NCBI GenBank assembly: GCA_963920525.1
Contig: OY986435.1
Coordinates: 177,972,266-178,036,265, forward strand
Direction: 5' to 3'
DNA: 64,000 nucleotides
Origin: Dichetophora obliterata
Taxonomy: Eukaryota; Arthropoda; Insecta; Diptera; Sciomyzidae
Below, one piece after another: positions 1-12,090 of the stretch. A program made the position numbers and the translations under genes. The notes beneath the pieces were generated by a model. It did no database searches. It worked only from the letters and a program-made list of their open reading frames with translations, and was not told the DNA's origin. Position 1 is the stretch's first letter, and each line of letters begins with the position of its first letter.

Positions 1-629
1 TAAATTTAAAGTTTAGAATATTATCTAGCTGAGTTTCATAATTTTCGAGGCGGTAAGTACTAGCCTTAGAATGCTATAACTCGAAATCAAGTCATAGTTA
101 AGCTGCAAATTCCAGAACTTCGTCCTCATCGTCGTCACTGAACTTTAGTGGATGGTTGGTTGATGAAAATTGTGGCAATTGTTCTCGTGCTCACAGTGCT
201 TGATGCTTATATAATTGCACTGCATGGTCAAATAATAGGTGCTATTGTTGTTGTAGTTGTTGTTTTTAAGGTACTTAATAGTAGCCTCTAAAGAATTTCA
301 AACAATCCTTCCTGTTGCGCTTCTGCACTTTATTATTATTATTTTTGTATGCATTGATGTTGATAATTCCTTTGATATTGACCGCAAATATATACAATAG
401 CTGGCTGACTGACAGATATTCTGCTTTACTATATACTAGAAGAAATTCACCCAGAATCACAAAGGGCGCAGCGACACAAATGCTTTGTAACAGGAAAGAA
501 TATAACTATAACGTAAACATTTATATGATCATTATGAAATTACATACTCGTATTTCAATAAAAATAAAAACAACATAGAACAACGAAATTGGCTTTAAAA
601 AGCTAAACACATTAAAGAGTTGTGATTAT
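1..629. other. AT-rich stretch, no gene seen
   Basis: AT-rich DNA with a short GTT-rich run near 243-268. Open frames here are short and start without context. I see no domain, RNA gene or recognisable repeat boundary. Confidence 0.6.
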
Positions 630-1652
630 AAGGGTGTTTCTTATAGAGTGATACAAGTTTAAATCAAAATAAAACATAGTAATGTATTTTTAATATCAAT
701 GAAACGGGCTTTATTGGATAGAAAATTTTACGACATTAATGCTTAAATATGATTTTGGCCATGCGGCCACCACGGCTGGCGCGTACAAGGCGCAATCTGG
801 AACACCAATTTTCACAAACTTTTCGCAGCATTTGCAGCCGTATCTCGCCGATAACTCTTTGAATGTTGATTTCCAGGTGTTCAATTGTTTGTGGTTTATC
901 GACGTAGACAAGTGACTTTACATAACCCCAAAGAAAATAATCCAATGGGGTTAAATCACACGATCTTGGGGGATAATTAATTGGGCCATTTCGTGAAATT
1001 ATTTTTTCACGTGGCATGTGACTCCGTCCTGTTGGAACCATATATCAGCAAGATTAATGCCAGCTAATTGAGGTACGAAAAAACCTCGAATCATGTTCCT
1101 ATGCCGTTCACCATTGACAGTAACATTCTGACCATCATCGTTTTTTAAGACATATGGGCCAATGACTCCGCCAGCCCATAAAGCGCACCAAACAGTAATT
1201 TTCTGTGGATGTAATGGTGTTTCGACAAAAGCTTGTGCATTCTCCTCACTCCAAATACGACAGTTCTGTTTATTTACGTACCCTTTCAACCAAAAATGGG
1301 CTTCATCGGAAAATAAAATTTTCCATGGAAATTCAAAATCAATATCAATTTGTGCTTCAGCCCATTCGCCGAATTGGCGGCGCATACGATGGTCGTTTGG
1401 CTTTAATTCCTGCACATGTTGAATCTTGAAAGGTTTTAGGTCAAGATCTTTTCGTAAAATCTACCATAAAGTGGAAGGACACAACCCCAGTTGGTGAAAA
1501 CGGCGACGAATTCATTGATTAGGATCATCTTCAATGCTTTCCTGTCCAGCGGCTACAGATTCTTCAGTGCGCACTGTTCGGCGTCTCACGGGATGCACAT
1601 TATCAGTAACAGTAAATGTGGTCCGAAAACGATCTATTGTTCTTCGAATTGT
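630..1652 (-). pseudogene. Truncated DD41D mariner transposase copy
   Basis: Degraded copy of the element found at 59457-60749, in the opposite orientation. The transposase-proximal end is kept: the terminal repeat at 630 (AGGGTGTTTCTTATAGAGTG) matches the 3' end of the other copy, and TA precedes it. The frame on the minus strand 1415-999 carries the first catalytic Asp in FSDEAHFW and the second in WFQQDG; the frame at 1041-736 carries PPRSCDLTPLDYFLWG. Between these two parts about 40 bp present in the 60-kb copy are missing, just after the second Asp, which shifts the frame. Homology to the 60-kb copy stops near 1652, so the N-terminal DNA-binding part and the 5' end are lost. It cannot encode a working transposase. 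Assignment to the IS630-Tc1-mariner superfamily is firm; the DD41D subgroup is inferred from the better copies. Confidence 0.85.
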
Positions 1653-2515
1653 ACTTGGCAGCAATCAGCAATCTGAACAGTGATGCTGGGTGGCGACACC
1701 TAAAAAGTACTTTTGTTGAAGAAACGTAGTACTTTTTACAATAACAATGGAAAAATCGTTGCATGAAACCCTACTTCAAATGAATTAAAGAAGTAAACAA
1801 AGAAAAAAGCTGGCAAGAAAGTTTTTTTTGAAAACAAGAAATAGTTAAGCATTAATATTAAGTTGTAATACATACATATAGTTTGAAATTTTTTTTTTTT
1901 TTTTTTGATTCGCCCGGAGGTATGAAATCTTCCCAAGATACGTATACCCGACCTATACGCATGCACGATTCACATTCTAAAATCTGCCCGAATCAGCCGG
2001 AACAGACAGAATGCACCTACGTACTAAAACATACCCCCTATTGGCAATTAGGATTTTCCACTAAGCACATTAATTGGCTTTTCAGCGGAATTTAAAAATT
2101 GAATATATATAAACGCGTATTTAAGTATACTTGATTCTATATAAATAAGCAACATCGAATTAAATAATAGCAATTATCAATTTAAGGTACCCGAAAAACA
2201 ATCAAAAACACTAAACTCATTTTAACTGGTTTGCGGCCATTGTCCAACCCAAGGACCTACGTGGAAATGAGATAAGTCTCATGTCCGCCAAATCAAAATC
2301 CCAATTAGTTGGATATGCATTTGGGCCAACGCAGGCGTAAACTTGTATGGAAAAGAGATATACTCCGGCACACCAATCCAGGTGATAGTGTGAGTTCAGT
2401 CTAATTTCAAATCAGGAAACCACGTGAGCGCGTAAATCCCAATTCGATTAAAAATTAAAATATTGAATAATTAAAAAGTAAGTTTTAAAAACGATTCATA
2501 TTTGATGGTGCTTAC
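1653..2515. other. Unassigned AT-rich DNA
   Basis: Contains a run of T near 1890-1906 and moderately GC-richer unique-looking sequence at 2190-2440. No coding signature, inverted termini or RNA gene was recognised. Confidence 0.5.
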
Positions 2516-2623
2516 TTTATAAACATAATATCGAGACAAAAAAGAGAAACAGAACAATCTCTATTGCCAATATTACATTGTTATAAAATTGCGTTAGGTA
2601 TAATGGGATGAAGTTAAATTGAT

Positions 2624-4579
2624 TTAATTATTTAAATGTAATATAATTTTCCGTTTTAAGACATCTACCGAATCAGAAAAATTAATCATGTTGAAGTTAT
2701 CATTGAAATCACTGCACATACATCGTAAAGGTTCATGAAGAGCGTAATTAGAACTGCACTGACTCAACTTAAAAAACAGAAAATGTCTAGTTCCTCTCCT
2801 TGGGATGTTAAAATTTAGAGCTGAGATGAGATATTCCGAATTAATCTCGCCACGAAGTAATTTATACAGAAACATGACATTAAGCATCATTCTTCTGCTT
2901 CTTAGGGAAGGTAGTAAAATAATTTTAAGGCGTATTTCATACGATGGAAGCATAATATTGGGGTTACGACTATGACGTAAAGCAATAAGTAAAAACTGTT
3001 TTTGAACGGATTCTATGGCGTCGATGTAGACATTATATTGTGGGTTCCATACAACTGATGCATATTCAAGAATTGGCCTTACGAGAGAGGTATATAATAA
3101 TTTAGTAGTAAAGGGATCACTGAATTCTTTAGCCCATCTTTTAATGAAACCAAGGACTCCTCTTGCCTTATTTATCACCATATTAACGTGGAGATTGAAG
3201 CGAAGTTTTGAATCCATAATAACACCAAGATCGAGAAAACTGGAAACTATTTCTAAGTTAGTGTTATTTATAGTGTAATTTATGTTACTAGCAGATCTTC
3301 GCGAGAATGTCATTTGCTTACATTTTTTTAAGTTGAGATTTAATATATTTAAGCTACACCAGTCCACAAGTCTATTTAGATCAGATTGTAAAAGATGTCG
3401 TTCTTCGGGTGATTTTTAACAAAGAAAAAGTTTCACGTCGTCAGCGTACATTAAGACGTTACAGTGTTTTATTACCGAAGGAAGATCATTAATGAATAGT
3501 AAAAATAAAACCGGTCCAAGATGACTGCCTGAGGAACGCCAGAAGTGACCGAAATACTTTTTGAAAGAGAATTCTTATATAAAACCTTTTGAGTACGTCT
3601 AGATAAATACGAATTTATCCAATTTAATAATGTGACAGGAAACCCAATAAGGTGGAGTTTTTTTAAAAGAAGATTATGATTAACACTGTCGAAAGCTTTG
3701 CTAAAGTCCGTATAAATAACATCAGTCTGCAGTCCCAAAGTAAAACCCTTTATAACACGCGTAGTAAACTCTAAGAGGTTTGTTGTAGTGGACTTACCCT
3801 TCAGAAAACCATGTTGAAAGACAGAAATGGTGGAAGACACGGAGTGAGTTAATTGATCAGTTATGATTTTCTCAAATAACGATTGCACTTAATTTTGCAA
3901 TTCCTCGATAGTTAGAAACATCTATCTTGGAGCCAGATTTATGAAGGGGTATAATATAAGAATCCTTCCATATAATAGGAAAATAACCACTATGCAAGGA
4001 AATATTAAAAATGTTTGCTAGAGGAGTACACAGGTTTGTAGCACATTGCTTTAAAATACAGCTTGGAATTTTATCAGGGCCGGTCGTAAAAGAAGATTTT
4101 ACTTGTCGAAGATAACACATGACAATATTTGGGTCTATTACAGGAGTTTCAAAAGAGTTAACTGGCGGAAGAAAAGGATACAACGTGCTAGTATTAAATG
4201 GTATATCGGAGTAAGTTGATTTAAAGAAGTTTGCAAACATGTTAGAAATCACATTGTCACAAAATGATTCTTCCTGATTGAATTTCATAAGGGGTGGAAA
4301 ACTGGAGGCTTTACGTTTTGAGTTAATAAAACTATAGAAAAGTTTTGGATCATCTTTAAATTGAGATTTTATGTTAATTATATAAGCAGAATAGCATTGT
4401 TTATTTAGTAGTTGATATCTATAACGACAAGAAGAATAGGAAGCAAAGTCTAAACTAGAACCAGATATTTTATATTTTTCAAATAAACGATTTTTTAAAT
4501 TTTTAAGTGCCTTTAGATCATTTGTTAGCCAGGGTGGATTTAAAGGATTGGAGAAACACCTTTTTTTTGGGACGGACAA
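2624..4579 (-). pseudogene. Non-LTR reverse transcriptase, frameshifted
   Basis: Reverse transcriptase of the Jockey-like element. The first segment (4579-3872) ends near the conserved VSNYRGI motif. The second (3888-3472) holds the palm motif DFSKAFDSVNH and the SGVPQ loop. A single-base loss just after SGVPQ throws the frame; read in the next frame the strand continues with LGPVLFLLFINDLP and reaches YADD at 3437-3448 (GTCGTCAGCGTA on the plus strand). The third segment (3367-2624) is the thumb and C-terminal region with LGFIKRWAKEFSDP and LEYASVVWNP. At least two frame changes separate the parts, so no full polyprotein can be made. RT family assignment is secure; the clade is inferred from motif style. 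Confidence 0.85.
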
Positions 4580-4589
4580 TAAGAAACAC

Positions 4590-5070
4590 CGTTGCAGAGT
4601 ATCATTGAAAAACTGTACAGAAGATTCGACGTCATAATATGAATATGATGTTCCGCTAGTTAAAATTGGAGACCAATCAGTCTGCGAAAGTAAGGAATTA
4701 AGTTTTACATAGTCCGTTTTCTTAAAATTATAAACTTTTTTATTTTGCGCATCAGAAGTTAATTTATCTTCGTTTTCGTGGGGGAGTAAGACTGTTATTT
4801 CAAGAGTTGGATGATGTACATCTTCTGGAAGAGATACGGGATTCGAACAATGGAGATTAACAGTAGTGCATCTATCTACAAATACAAGATCTAGGGTTCT
4901 GTGGTTTATATTTAAAATATCATTGACTTGTTGAAGACACAGATCAGACAGCTTATCTAAGAAGTCATTTATCCAATCACTATTGGAAACAGGAGAAAGA
5001 AATGAAAATCACCCAGCACAATAAGAACGTCTTTATTTTTTAACAAATTATGAACTTTTTCGATGGCGTG
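4590..5070 (-). pseudogene. Endonuclease remnant of the non-LTR element
   Basis: Translated on the minus strand, pieces of this stretch read KDVLIVLGDF, LDLVFVDRCTTVNLH and EDVHHPTLEITV. These fit the GDFN and the late His-containing motifs of the APE-like endonuclease that sits upstream of RT in Jockey-type elements. The frame is broken several times and the N-terminal half of the domain is absent. Confidence 0.6.
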
Positions 5071-5388
5071 TAAGTGTGTAAGTGTATTTAAATGTATTTA
5101 TATATTAACACTGTTAATAACAAAATAACAATTCAAATAACACGATAACATTAAGCAATTTCAGATAAGGAATCATGTTAAATTAATATCAAATGTTTTT
5201 ATAGTACGAAATAAATTGGAGGAGAAAAAGTAGTGTATATCAAAGAAATGTCAAGCACAGATTGGCGTGTCTTGTAAGCTACCAGCAATCTACCAACAAT
5301 CAAAATTTAAAAGTGCGTAAGAAAAATTTATTGATTGGCAATCAAACAATCCCGTGTCAATTGGCCATTATAATTTTGTTATTGCATC

Positions 5389-5856
5389 TAGGGATGGCCA
5401 AAACCGGTCGGTGTTTAAGAGTGATCGGTTTCTTTTTTTGTAAAAACCGGTATTTTTTCGGTGTTTTTTTAGAAGGAAAAATACCGTAACACCGGTAGAA
5501 AATGTCAAAAACTGCCAACAAGAATTTATCAACCTGCAACTCTGACAAAAAGGCGGCGATGGTGAATGAACATCGAAAACTTGCAAAGAATAGAATAAAA
5601 CAAAATATTTTAAACGTAAATGAAGAGTGAAGTGTGGCGATTTTTTAAAAAAGTGGAAAATGGTTTGGTAGAGTGTAACCTCTGCATAAAAAGATTAAAA
5701 ATAGGAGATGGCTACGAAATAGACAATCGGCAAAGATGCAAAATAGATTTTCTTATAAACCGTTGTTTTTCTTCGGTTTTTAGTTTCAGTAGAAAATTGA
5801 AATTTACAAAACCGGTTATCCGAAAAGCAGGTTTTTTAAAAAAGTGGCCATCCCTA
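5389..5856 (+). mobile_element. Non-autonomous hAT-like element with 8-bp TSD
   Basis: 468-bp element with inverted ends TAGGGATGGCC / GGCCATCCCTA and subterminal ACCGGT-rich sequences on both sides. It is flanked by ATTGCATC (5381-5388) and ATTGCATT (5857-5864), a 7-of-8 match expected of a hAT 8-bp target duplication. It keeps a fragment of a BED zinc-finger frame, so it is probably an internal-deletion derivative of an autonomous hAT element. Confidence 0.8.
5620..5760 (+). pseudogene. BED-type zinc finger fragment of a hAT transposase
   Basis: From the ATG at 5620 the frame reads SEVWRFFKKV followed by ECNLCIKRLK. This is the start of a BED finger: aromatic VWRFF, then the C-x2-C pair. 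The His pair that completes the zinc site is absent, because the sequence soon runs into the right terminal region of the element. BED fingers form the DNA-binding N-terminus of many hAT transposases, which agrees with the 8-bp duplication around the element. Confidence 0.65.
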
Positions 5857-5924
5857 ATTGCATTGTCAATACAATGTTCATTGAATACCACTGATTATTT
5901 AAAATATTTCTTTGTACGCTGTGG

Positions 5925-5990
5925 CAATCGAACTCATACCTTTTCGATTGCTAGTTCTACATGCTACCAACTGATGGGTTGGTTCTTTCA
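5925..5990 (-). repeat. tRNA-like sequence (possible SINE head or tRNA relic)
   Basis: Read on the minus strand it carries an A-box-like TCAGTTGGTAGCATG and a B-box-like GAGTTCGATTGCC about 30 bases later, the internal pol III promoter arrangement of tRNAs. Acceptor-stem pairing is not convincing, so I treat it as a tRNA-derived relic rather than a functional tRNA. Confidence 0.35.
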
Positions 5991-6003
5991 TAATCAGTAT
6001 TAA

Positions 6004-7348
6004 CTGAAGATTTGTTGCACCAAAATTAATTAAAAGGATTGTGCATTGGTTTTCCTATATGTCCTACATATTTAGCAGCTATCACAACCACAAAAGTCTT
6101 GCTTTTACTTACTACTTCTGATGTGAGTGATAAGCGATCCAAATATTTGTAGAAAGGACCACTATTGATGCAGTATTTGGCAGATATATCGATGACACTA
6201 CATCTATAACAGGGGTGCGCACACATATACATACACATTTTTATGCTTGTGTTGTAAAGCTTTTGCTTTGAAAGCTTGCACTTGAAAAAAAGTACGAGTT
6301 CAACAACGATGCGAACATGATACAAATAACTACAGATCAAGTATTCCCAGCGCAACGAAAAATATTTACTGCGCACCTCGTCATCGGTGCTCGTCAAATG
6401 TGACACTTGATGAGTACATACAAGAGAAAATGTCAAAAAGAGAAAATTAAACAACAAAGAAGACGAAGATAGCAAAATAAAAATAAAAAACAGTAAAAAT
6501 TCTGTCAAACACATCAAGCAACGTAGCTGTTTTTTGTGTAAAAGGGGTAAAAGGGGAGAAAACACCCCTACAAAATATGCATTTTTTTTTAACAAAGAGT
6601 ACTAAAAAATATATTTATTTTATTTTGGAAATGTGTTTTATTTAACGATACACTCGCGCTCAAAAAAAAACCCGAGTTAATAATTTGATAACTACTATTA
6701 TTTTTCTTGAATTATAACACAGTGTGTTAAAACCATAAATAAACAAGCACATCCAAACTTTATAGAAATTCTTATATAAGGACATGTTGAAAGTCCATCG
6801 CACTTGATTTGACCTCTCAATGTCATCACAATTTTTTCAACTTATTTTTAAAGTTGAAGTCTTCAAATTTTGCTGTGCCGACATTAATTGCATTTTTACA
6901 GTTATTTGGCCTATTGCAAATGAAAAATAAAATTAATTTTTTTTCGATAGAATTTGCCGTAAAATAATAAAAATTCAATAGCACAATTTTTCAGCATGAA
7001 AACGCACCAACAAATCCTTCCCGGGCCACAAATAAATCTGATATATGCCACTACTGTATATATATGCCACTACTATCGAAAACCAGTGGGATATTCTTTC
7101 GGCCCATGTTTATAAAAACGGGCGCCAGTTCGAGTCGATGAAGCATCTGAAAACAGTTATTTAAAATTAATGGCAGAAAATTTATGGCTCCATCCTCAGA
7201 TCGTTGATGTACTTCATGTCTTTCACACTTAACCAAGTCATATATATAAAAAAGGAAGACATATTCTTATATAAAATCTATATACATTTATATTTTATTC
7301 CATAAAATCAATAAAAATAGGTTTTGCACATATCAATATTTTCTATGA
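6004..7348. other. Unassigned AT-rich DNA
   Basis: Holds a 189-codon open frame on the minus strand (6595-6026) that begins with a non-ATG codon, is Leu/Phe/Ser-rich and has no recognised domain; I do not call it a gene. A short direct repeat of TATATGCCACTACT occurs near 7042 and 7058. No element ends were found for the Tc1 remnant that begins at about 7349. Confidence 0.5.
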
Positions 7349-8136
7349 ACTTTTGACGAAAGCAAACTTTGTATATTTGGAATTAAAGGAAGACAAATTG
7401 TTTGGAGGAACAAAAATACCGCTCTTAATAAAGAAAATTTGCTGCCAACAATCAAGCATGGTGGAGGAGGAGTCATGATATGGGGATGTATGGTAGCTTT
7501 AGGAGTAGGCAATCTGGAATTTATAGATTCAACAATGGACAGATTTGCCTATTTGGATATTCTAAAGAAGAATATAAAACAGAGTACTGCAAAGTTGGGG
7601 TTGTCCACTAATTTTTATTTCCAACATAACAACGACCCAAAGCACACTGCAGAAGTCGTTAAGCTTTGGATCCTGTACAATGTCTCAAAAATGCTGCATA
7701 CTCCGCCACAATCGCCAGATATAAACCCAATAGAGCACCTATGGACATTACTAGAGAGAAAAATCCGTCAGCGAACCATGACTAGTAAGAAAATGCTAAA
7801 GGACGTGCTCAAAGAGGAGTGGGAGAAGATATCGTCTGCAGTGACCGCACACCTGTAGTGGGATTCTGTAACTTTTTCGCAACTTGCGATCGGAATCGTA
7901 ATTTGCGACTTTTTTCGGTTGTCATACCGAAAACGGTATTCACTAACTTGTACTTTGCGACAAAATTCGGTCGAAAAAAGTTTACGAATTTAAGTGAAAA
8001 AAGTGGCAACACTACTTATATATCGGTGATAAATGTCAAATTTATTCAGTTTAAATTTAAATTTAAAATTGTTTGAACGATGTCCAAAGAGCAGCTAAAC
8101 AATGGCAAATAGTAAGTTATGATCAATTATATATTA

Positions 8137-8378
8137 AGGGTATTCACAAGGTGTGCTATCATGTCATTATGTCATATTGTCGTAAGATTTTACACTAGTT
8201 TAAACATATTATTGTTGCCTTTCATATAAAAAAGTACTAATATATAACATCTCTGAAAGCTGTTTATTGAAGTGTCGTAATCAAACAGCTGTTTCTTATT
8301 TGCATTTATTTATCTTGTAAATTTTAGTTGTAAAATTTTAGGACAATACGACATGATAGCACACCTTGTGAATACCCT
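8137..8378. mobile_element. 242-bp TIR element, AGGGTATTCAC family
   Basis: Inverted ends of about 29 bp beginning AGGGTATTCACAAGGTGTGC, repeated in reverse complement at the right side. No coding capacity. The terminal AGGG(G)TATTC motif recurs in the elements at 20018, 26261 and 52374. The flanks do not give a clear target duplication. Confidence 0.75.
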
Positions 8379-8553
8379 AATTGTGTTTGCATGTTTATTG
8401 ATAATTATATTTACCTTGCAGTTCTGGCGCTGCTGGTAATGTGCAATTATTTTAAGCGTTAAAAATGGACCAAAAATATGTGGTTTGTCATCAATTTCCT
8501 TTTTCTTTTTGTGAGTAGCATTTGGATGGATGCTTCTGAAGCAACTTACAAAA

Positions 8554-8884
<331 letters not shown>

Positions 8885-9589
8885 ACCACTGGAATCTGTC
8901 CAGTTATGTCTGTTGTGGCCATTATGGAGAAATATAGAGCCCCGTTTTTTTTCTCTCTTTCTATGCGTACATATGCGTACACATGCTTGCTGTCGAAATT
9001 GCATTTTTTCGTTATCAATAAGAAATTTTCAAATTAAAATGTAAACTTTTTCCAAATAAAAAAGAAGTATGCAAATTTTTATAACAAATAAAAAAAAAAC
9101 CAATTTTTTTCGAATTTGTTTGCTCAGCAAAATTGTTGGCTTGAATAATAGAACAAATTTTTTTAAAGAATCCAAAATGAATATCATAATGGTTCAAGAG
9201 TTATCAATATGAAAATGAGTGTATATCTTGAGCAATTTTTTATTCTGAGCTATAAATCTCTAAAAAAATTTTGCTCTACAGTATTCGGTAAAGTGGCAAA
9301 ACTAATGTCACTACGAGATTCCTCATAACAAAATTAAGCGAAAAATGTTGAAATTATCATAAACACATTTTCGTGCCGCTCAGTGCTATTATTTATTATA
9401 CGTTACTTGTGTGAATAAATAAATTTAGTACAAATTTTTTGAAAAATAAACAAGTTGATCAACAAGATTCTGTGTGGTATGAGTAATATTAATTTAATAT
9501 TACTTTTGATATTCAACATTTGTTCATAAAAGTTTTTTAAGTGAACGATGCTGAAATAATGCGTTTTAGAATGCATATTGCTAAAGCTG

Positions 9590-9945
9590 AAGGTTTTCTC
9601 CGATTTCTTGTAAGCGTTTAATCTGCAAGGCACTGTTAGTATTTGATAGAAATGAGTTTTCTGGTTCCTCTAATATAACTGAACTTAAGAGTATGTTGTG
9701 CAGAGCAGTGCATGCATTTACAATCCTCCCTGCAAAACCAGATTCGTACATACGCACCCTTTATTGAGATAGACACCTCCATGTTACTTTAAGAACGCCA
9801 AAAAGCCTTTCTACGCAGTTTCTAGACTTGCAAAGGGCTTCAATATACCAAAACTTTGGCGAATCTTTAGGCTGGTTCGGGAGATGAGCCATAAGTCAAG
9901 GTTCTAGAGGCTAACCAGAATCCCCTGAAAATTTATAATATGGTA
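9590..9945 (-). pseudogene. Harbinger transposase, C-terminal half
   Basis: Minus-strand remnant of a DDE_Tnp_4 type nuclease. Visible motifs are GDSG-PLEPWLMAHLP (the GDSGYPL motif with the Tyr codon now a stop, and a second stop nearby), then SRNCVERLFGVLK with the catalytic Glu, and, after a frame change, GRIVNACTALHNI, a hallmark of the family. The N-terminal part and first catalytic Asp should lie to the right, where the mariner at 10183 has inserted; fragments at 9945-10180 and 11490-11640 could belong to it but are too worn to read. No functional protein can be made. Confidence 0.85.
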
Positions 9946-10182
9946 TATCGTTACACAAAACTTAATTTTATAGTTCAAACCTATTACTAAAGTTCGATGA
10001 TCCCCATTTTCAAATGACCGTTTAATTACATTGCGAATAACAGAAGATCAACAAATAAACAAGTCATGTCTGTAAGAAGATATTATATATAGTAATAACA
10101 CCCTGTTTGATTACCCATCAAACAACATTTTTAACTGCACCTTCTCTCTTTATATTTAAGTTACTATATAAATGACAATATA

Positions 10183-11489
10183 CAGGGTTGCCAATATTCG
10201 AAGCGCCCATCTGGCAACACTGTAACTTTCCGCAGTGATGCCAAATCGACTAATGACATACCGCGTTTGAAGCGTCATTCCAAGCAAATGTTTACAATGG
10301 AACAGTACGAACGCTCTAAAATTGTTGAAATTTACATTCAACAAAACAAGTCAATAGTGAAAACTCAACGTGCTTTTAAAAAAATAAATAAAGTGAAAAG
10401 TGCGCCTTCCAAGAAAACAATTTATCGTTTGTATGAAAGATTTACAACTGGTAATACTCTTGGTAACCCAAAGAGGCCAAATAAAAAGCGACCAAGGCGA
10501 TCGGATGAGAATATTGCAGCCGTACGAGCCAGTATTGAGCAGTCACCAACAACATCCCAAAATCGCCGTTCTCAGCAGCTCGGCATTCCCCGATCCACTT
10601 TACAACGCATTTTACGTGTTGATTTGAATTTGTTTCCGTACAAAATTCAATTGGTAAACAAATTGTTGCCTACCGATAAGCCACGTCGATTGGAATGGGC
10701 CCAAAGAGTCATCGAAATGGCTGAAGAAGACGAGCAGTTTTGGCATAAAATTATCATGAGCGATGAAGCTCATTTTCAGTTGAACGGAACGGTAAACAAA
10801 CAAAATTGCCGTATTTATGCCACTGAAAATCCACAAGAGATTCAAGAGGTACCTCTTCTCGATGCAAAAGTCACTGTTTGGTGCGGCGTTTGTGCTAAAA
10901 TGCTCATTGGGCCGTTCTTTTTCGAAGATGATAATGGCCACAGAGTTACTGTCAATCAGGAGCGTTATCGCGATATGATAAACAATTTTTTCATGCCAAT
11001 CGTTCGTCGAAAGCGTATCAGGCACTACTGGTTTCAACAAGACGGCGCGCCACCACACACAAGCCGCACTACAATCGATTTTTTGAAGCAATTGTTCCCT
11101 GGCCGTTTGATGTCAAAAAATGGTGATTTCGATTGGCCGCCAAGATCACCAGATTTAACGCCTCCAGACTTCTTTTTGTGGGGTTATTTGAAATCAAAGG
11201 TTTACGTCAACAAGCCAAAGACCCTAGAAGAGCTGAAAACCAACATCCGTCAAGAAATAACCGCCATTCCCATCGAAATGTTGAAGAAAACCATGGAAAA
11301 TGCTGCAAAACGGGCACAATATGTCGTAGAGGCCAATGGCAACCATTTACGAGACATCATATTCAAAAAATAATGTAAGCAAATCTACTTGAACCCAATT
11401 AAATGATATTCATGACGAACAGACAAAAAAATTGTGGTTTCTTTGATTTATTTAAAAATAAAATAGGCGCTTCGAATATTGGCAACCCG
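10183..11489 (+). mobile_element. Complete DD41D mariner with TA target duplication
   Basis: 1307-bp element. The left end CAGGGTTGCCAATATTCGAA and the right end, read inward, CGGGTTGCCAATATTCGAAG match over about 24 bp with one base inserted or lost. TA flanks both sides (10181-10182 and 11490-11491), the standard Tc1-mariner target duplication. A single uninterrupted transposase frame fills the interior. It sits inside the Harbinger element at 7856-11929 and is therefore younger than it. Intact termini, target duplication and frame suggest recent transposition. Confidence 0.93.
10288..11373 (+). CDS. Mariner transposase, DD41D type, apparently intact
   Basis: 361-residue transposase that would bind the terminal repeats and cut and paste the element. 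The start is placed at ATG 10288; the in-frame ATG at 10297 (MEQYERSKIVEIY) is an alternative. Residues ~1-110 form the paired-type helix-turn-helix DNA-binding region, with a basic linker KRPNKKRPRR. The catalytic core shows Asp 1 in IIMSDEAHFQLNG, Asp 2 in YWFQQDGAPPHTS and Asp 3 in SPDLTPPDFFLWGYLK. I count 41 residues between the second and third Asp, hence DD41D, the spacing of the rosa group first reported in tephritid flies. The frame has no stops or shifts and ends at TAA 11371-11373. Related but broken copies are at 630-1652 and 59457-60749; those diverge strongly in sequence and have different ends. If the third Asp were that of SPDL the spacing would be 36, but the DFFLW position is the usual one. 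Confidence 0.93.
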   Translation: MFTMEQYERSKIVEIYIQQNKSIVKTQRAFKKINKVKSAPSKKTIYRLYERFTTGNTLGNPKRPNKKRPRRSDENIAAVRASIEQSPTTSQNRRSQQLGIPRSTLQRILRVDLNLFPYKIQLVNKLLPTDKPRRLEWAQRVIEMAEEDEQFWHKIIMSDEAHFQLNGTVNKQNCRIYATENPQEIQEVPLLDAKVTVWCGVCAKMLIGPFFFEDDNGHRVTVNQERYRDMINNFFMPIVRRKRIRHYWFQQDGAPPHTSRTTIDFLKQLFPGRLMSKNGDFDWPPRSPDLTPPDFFLWGYLKSKVYVNKPKTLEELKTNIRQEITAIPIEMLKKTMENAAKRAQYVVEANGNHLRDIIFKK

Positions 11490-12090
11490 TATAATGTTAG
11501 ATGTTAAGATCATGGTCAAACTCAGGCAGTGAATAAAGTGACTTAAACTGAACAACTTGTCTCGTTACTATCTTACAATGTCTCGCATCATGGCAAAGAA
11601 GAATCAAAACATGAGCTTCAGTCGCTTGGGGCGTAGCAACCAGTTCCAAATAACTAAAAGCCATTTAGAGCTAACAAACAAAAAAATAGAGATTAAAATT
11701 TGTTCGATTCAGTTTAATTAAAATAATTTGAATTTCAAAAATCTTTCGGTTCACTTTTCGTCAGCAAAATATTCGTCGCAAGTTGTGCGATTCGTTTGCG
11801 ACAAAATTCCGATAACTTCACCGACAAAATCGGAAAAAAGTATTAACTGAATACCACTTTCCGAAAATTAACGCAAACAGAACTTTGCGACACCGAATCT
11901 CGGCCGAAATATGTTACAGAATTCCACTACTGGTTAATTCCATGCTAAATAGGCTCAGAGAGGTTCTCAAACGTCGAGGCTATCCGAACGGATAGTAACT
12001 TTGTGTTTAATTTTTGTTTATAACTATTATATTTATTATTTTTCTTAAGAGCGTAGACTTTTGAAGTACAAGTTTTTTTAATTTTTAGTT

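Larger units (their letters stand above)
2516..5075 (-). mobile_element. Decayed Jockey-like non-LTR retrotransposon
   Basis: Minus-strand remnant of a LINE of the I/Jockey type. In order it shows the C-terminal part of an AP-type endonuclease (about 5060-4600), a reverse transcriptase (about 4579-3411) and a C-terminal region (3367-2624), followed by an AT-rich 3' tail to about 2516. The 5' part (any ORF1 and the first half of the endonuclease) is missing, as expected for 5'-truncated LINE insertions. The 5' limit near 5075 is where coding similarity fades; no target duplication was identified. A shorter relative lies at 49630-50190. Confidence 0.8.

Noticed and set aside
6026..6595. 189-codon open frame on the minus strand
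   Set aside because: Starts at a non-ATG codon; Leu/Phe/Ser-rich composition; no domain or motif; AT-rich DNA yields such frames by chance.
10612..11091. 159-codon minus-strand frame
   Set aside because: Lies wholly inside the intact DD41D transposase gene on the other strand; a shadow frame.
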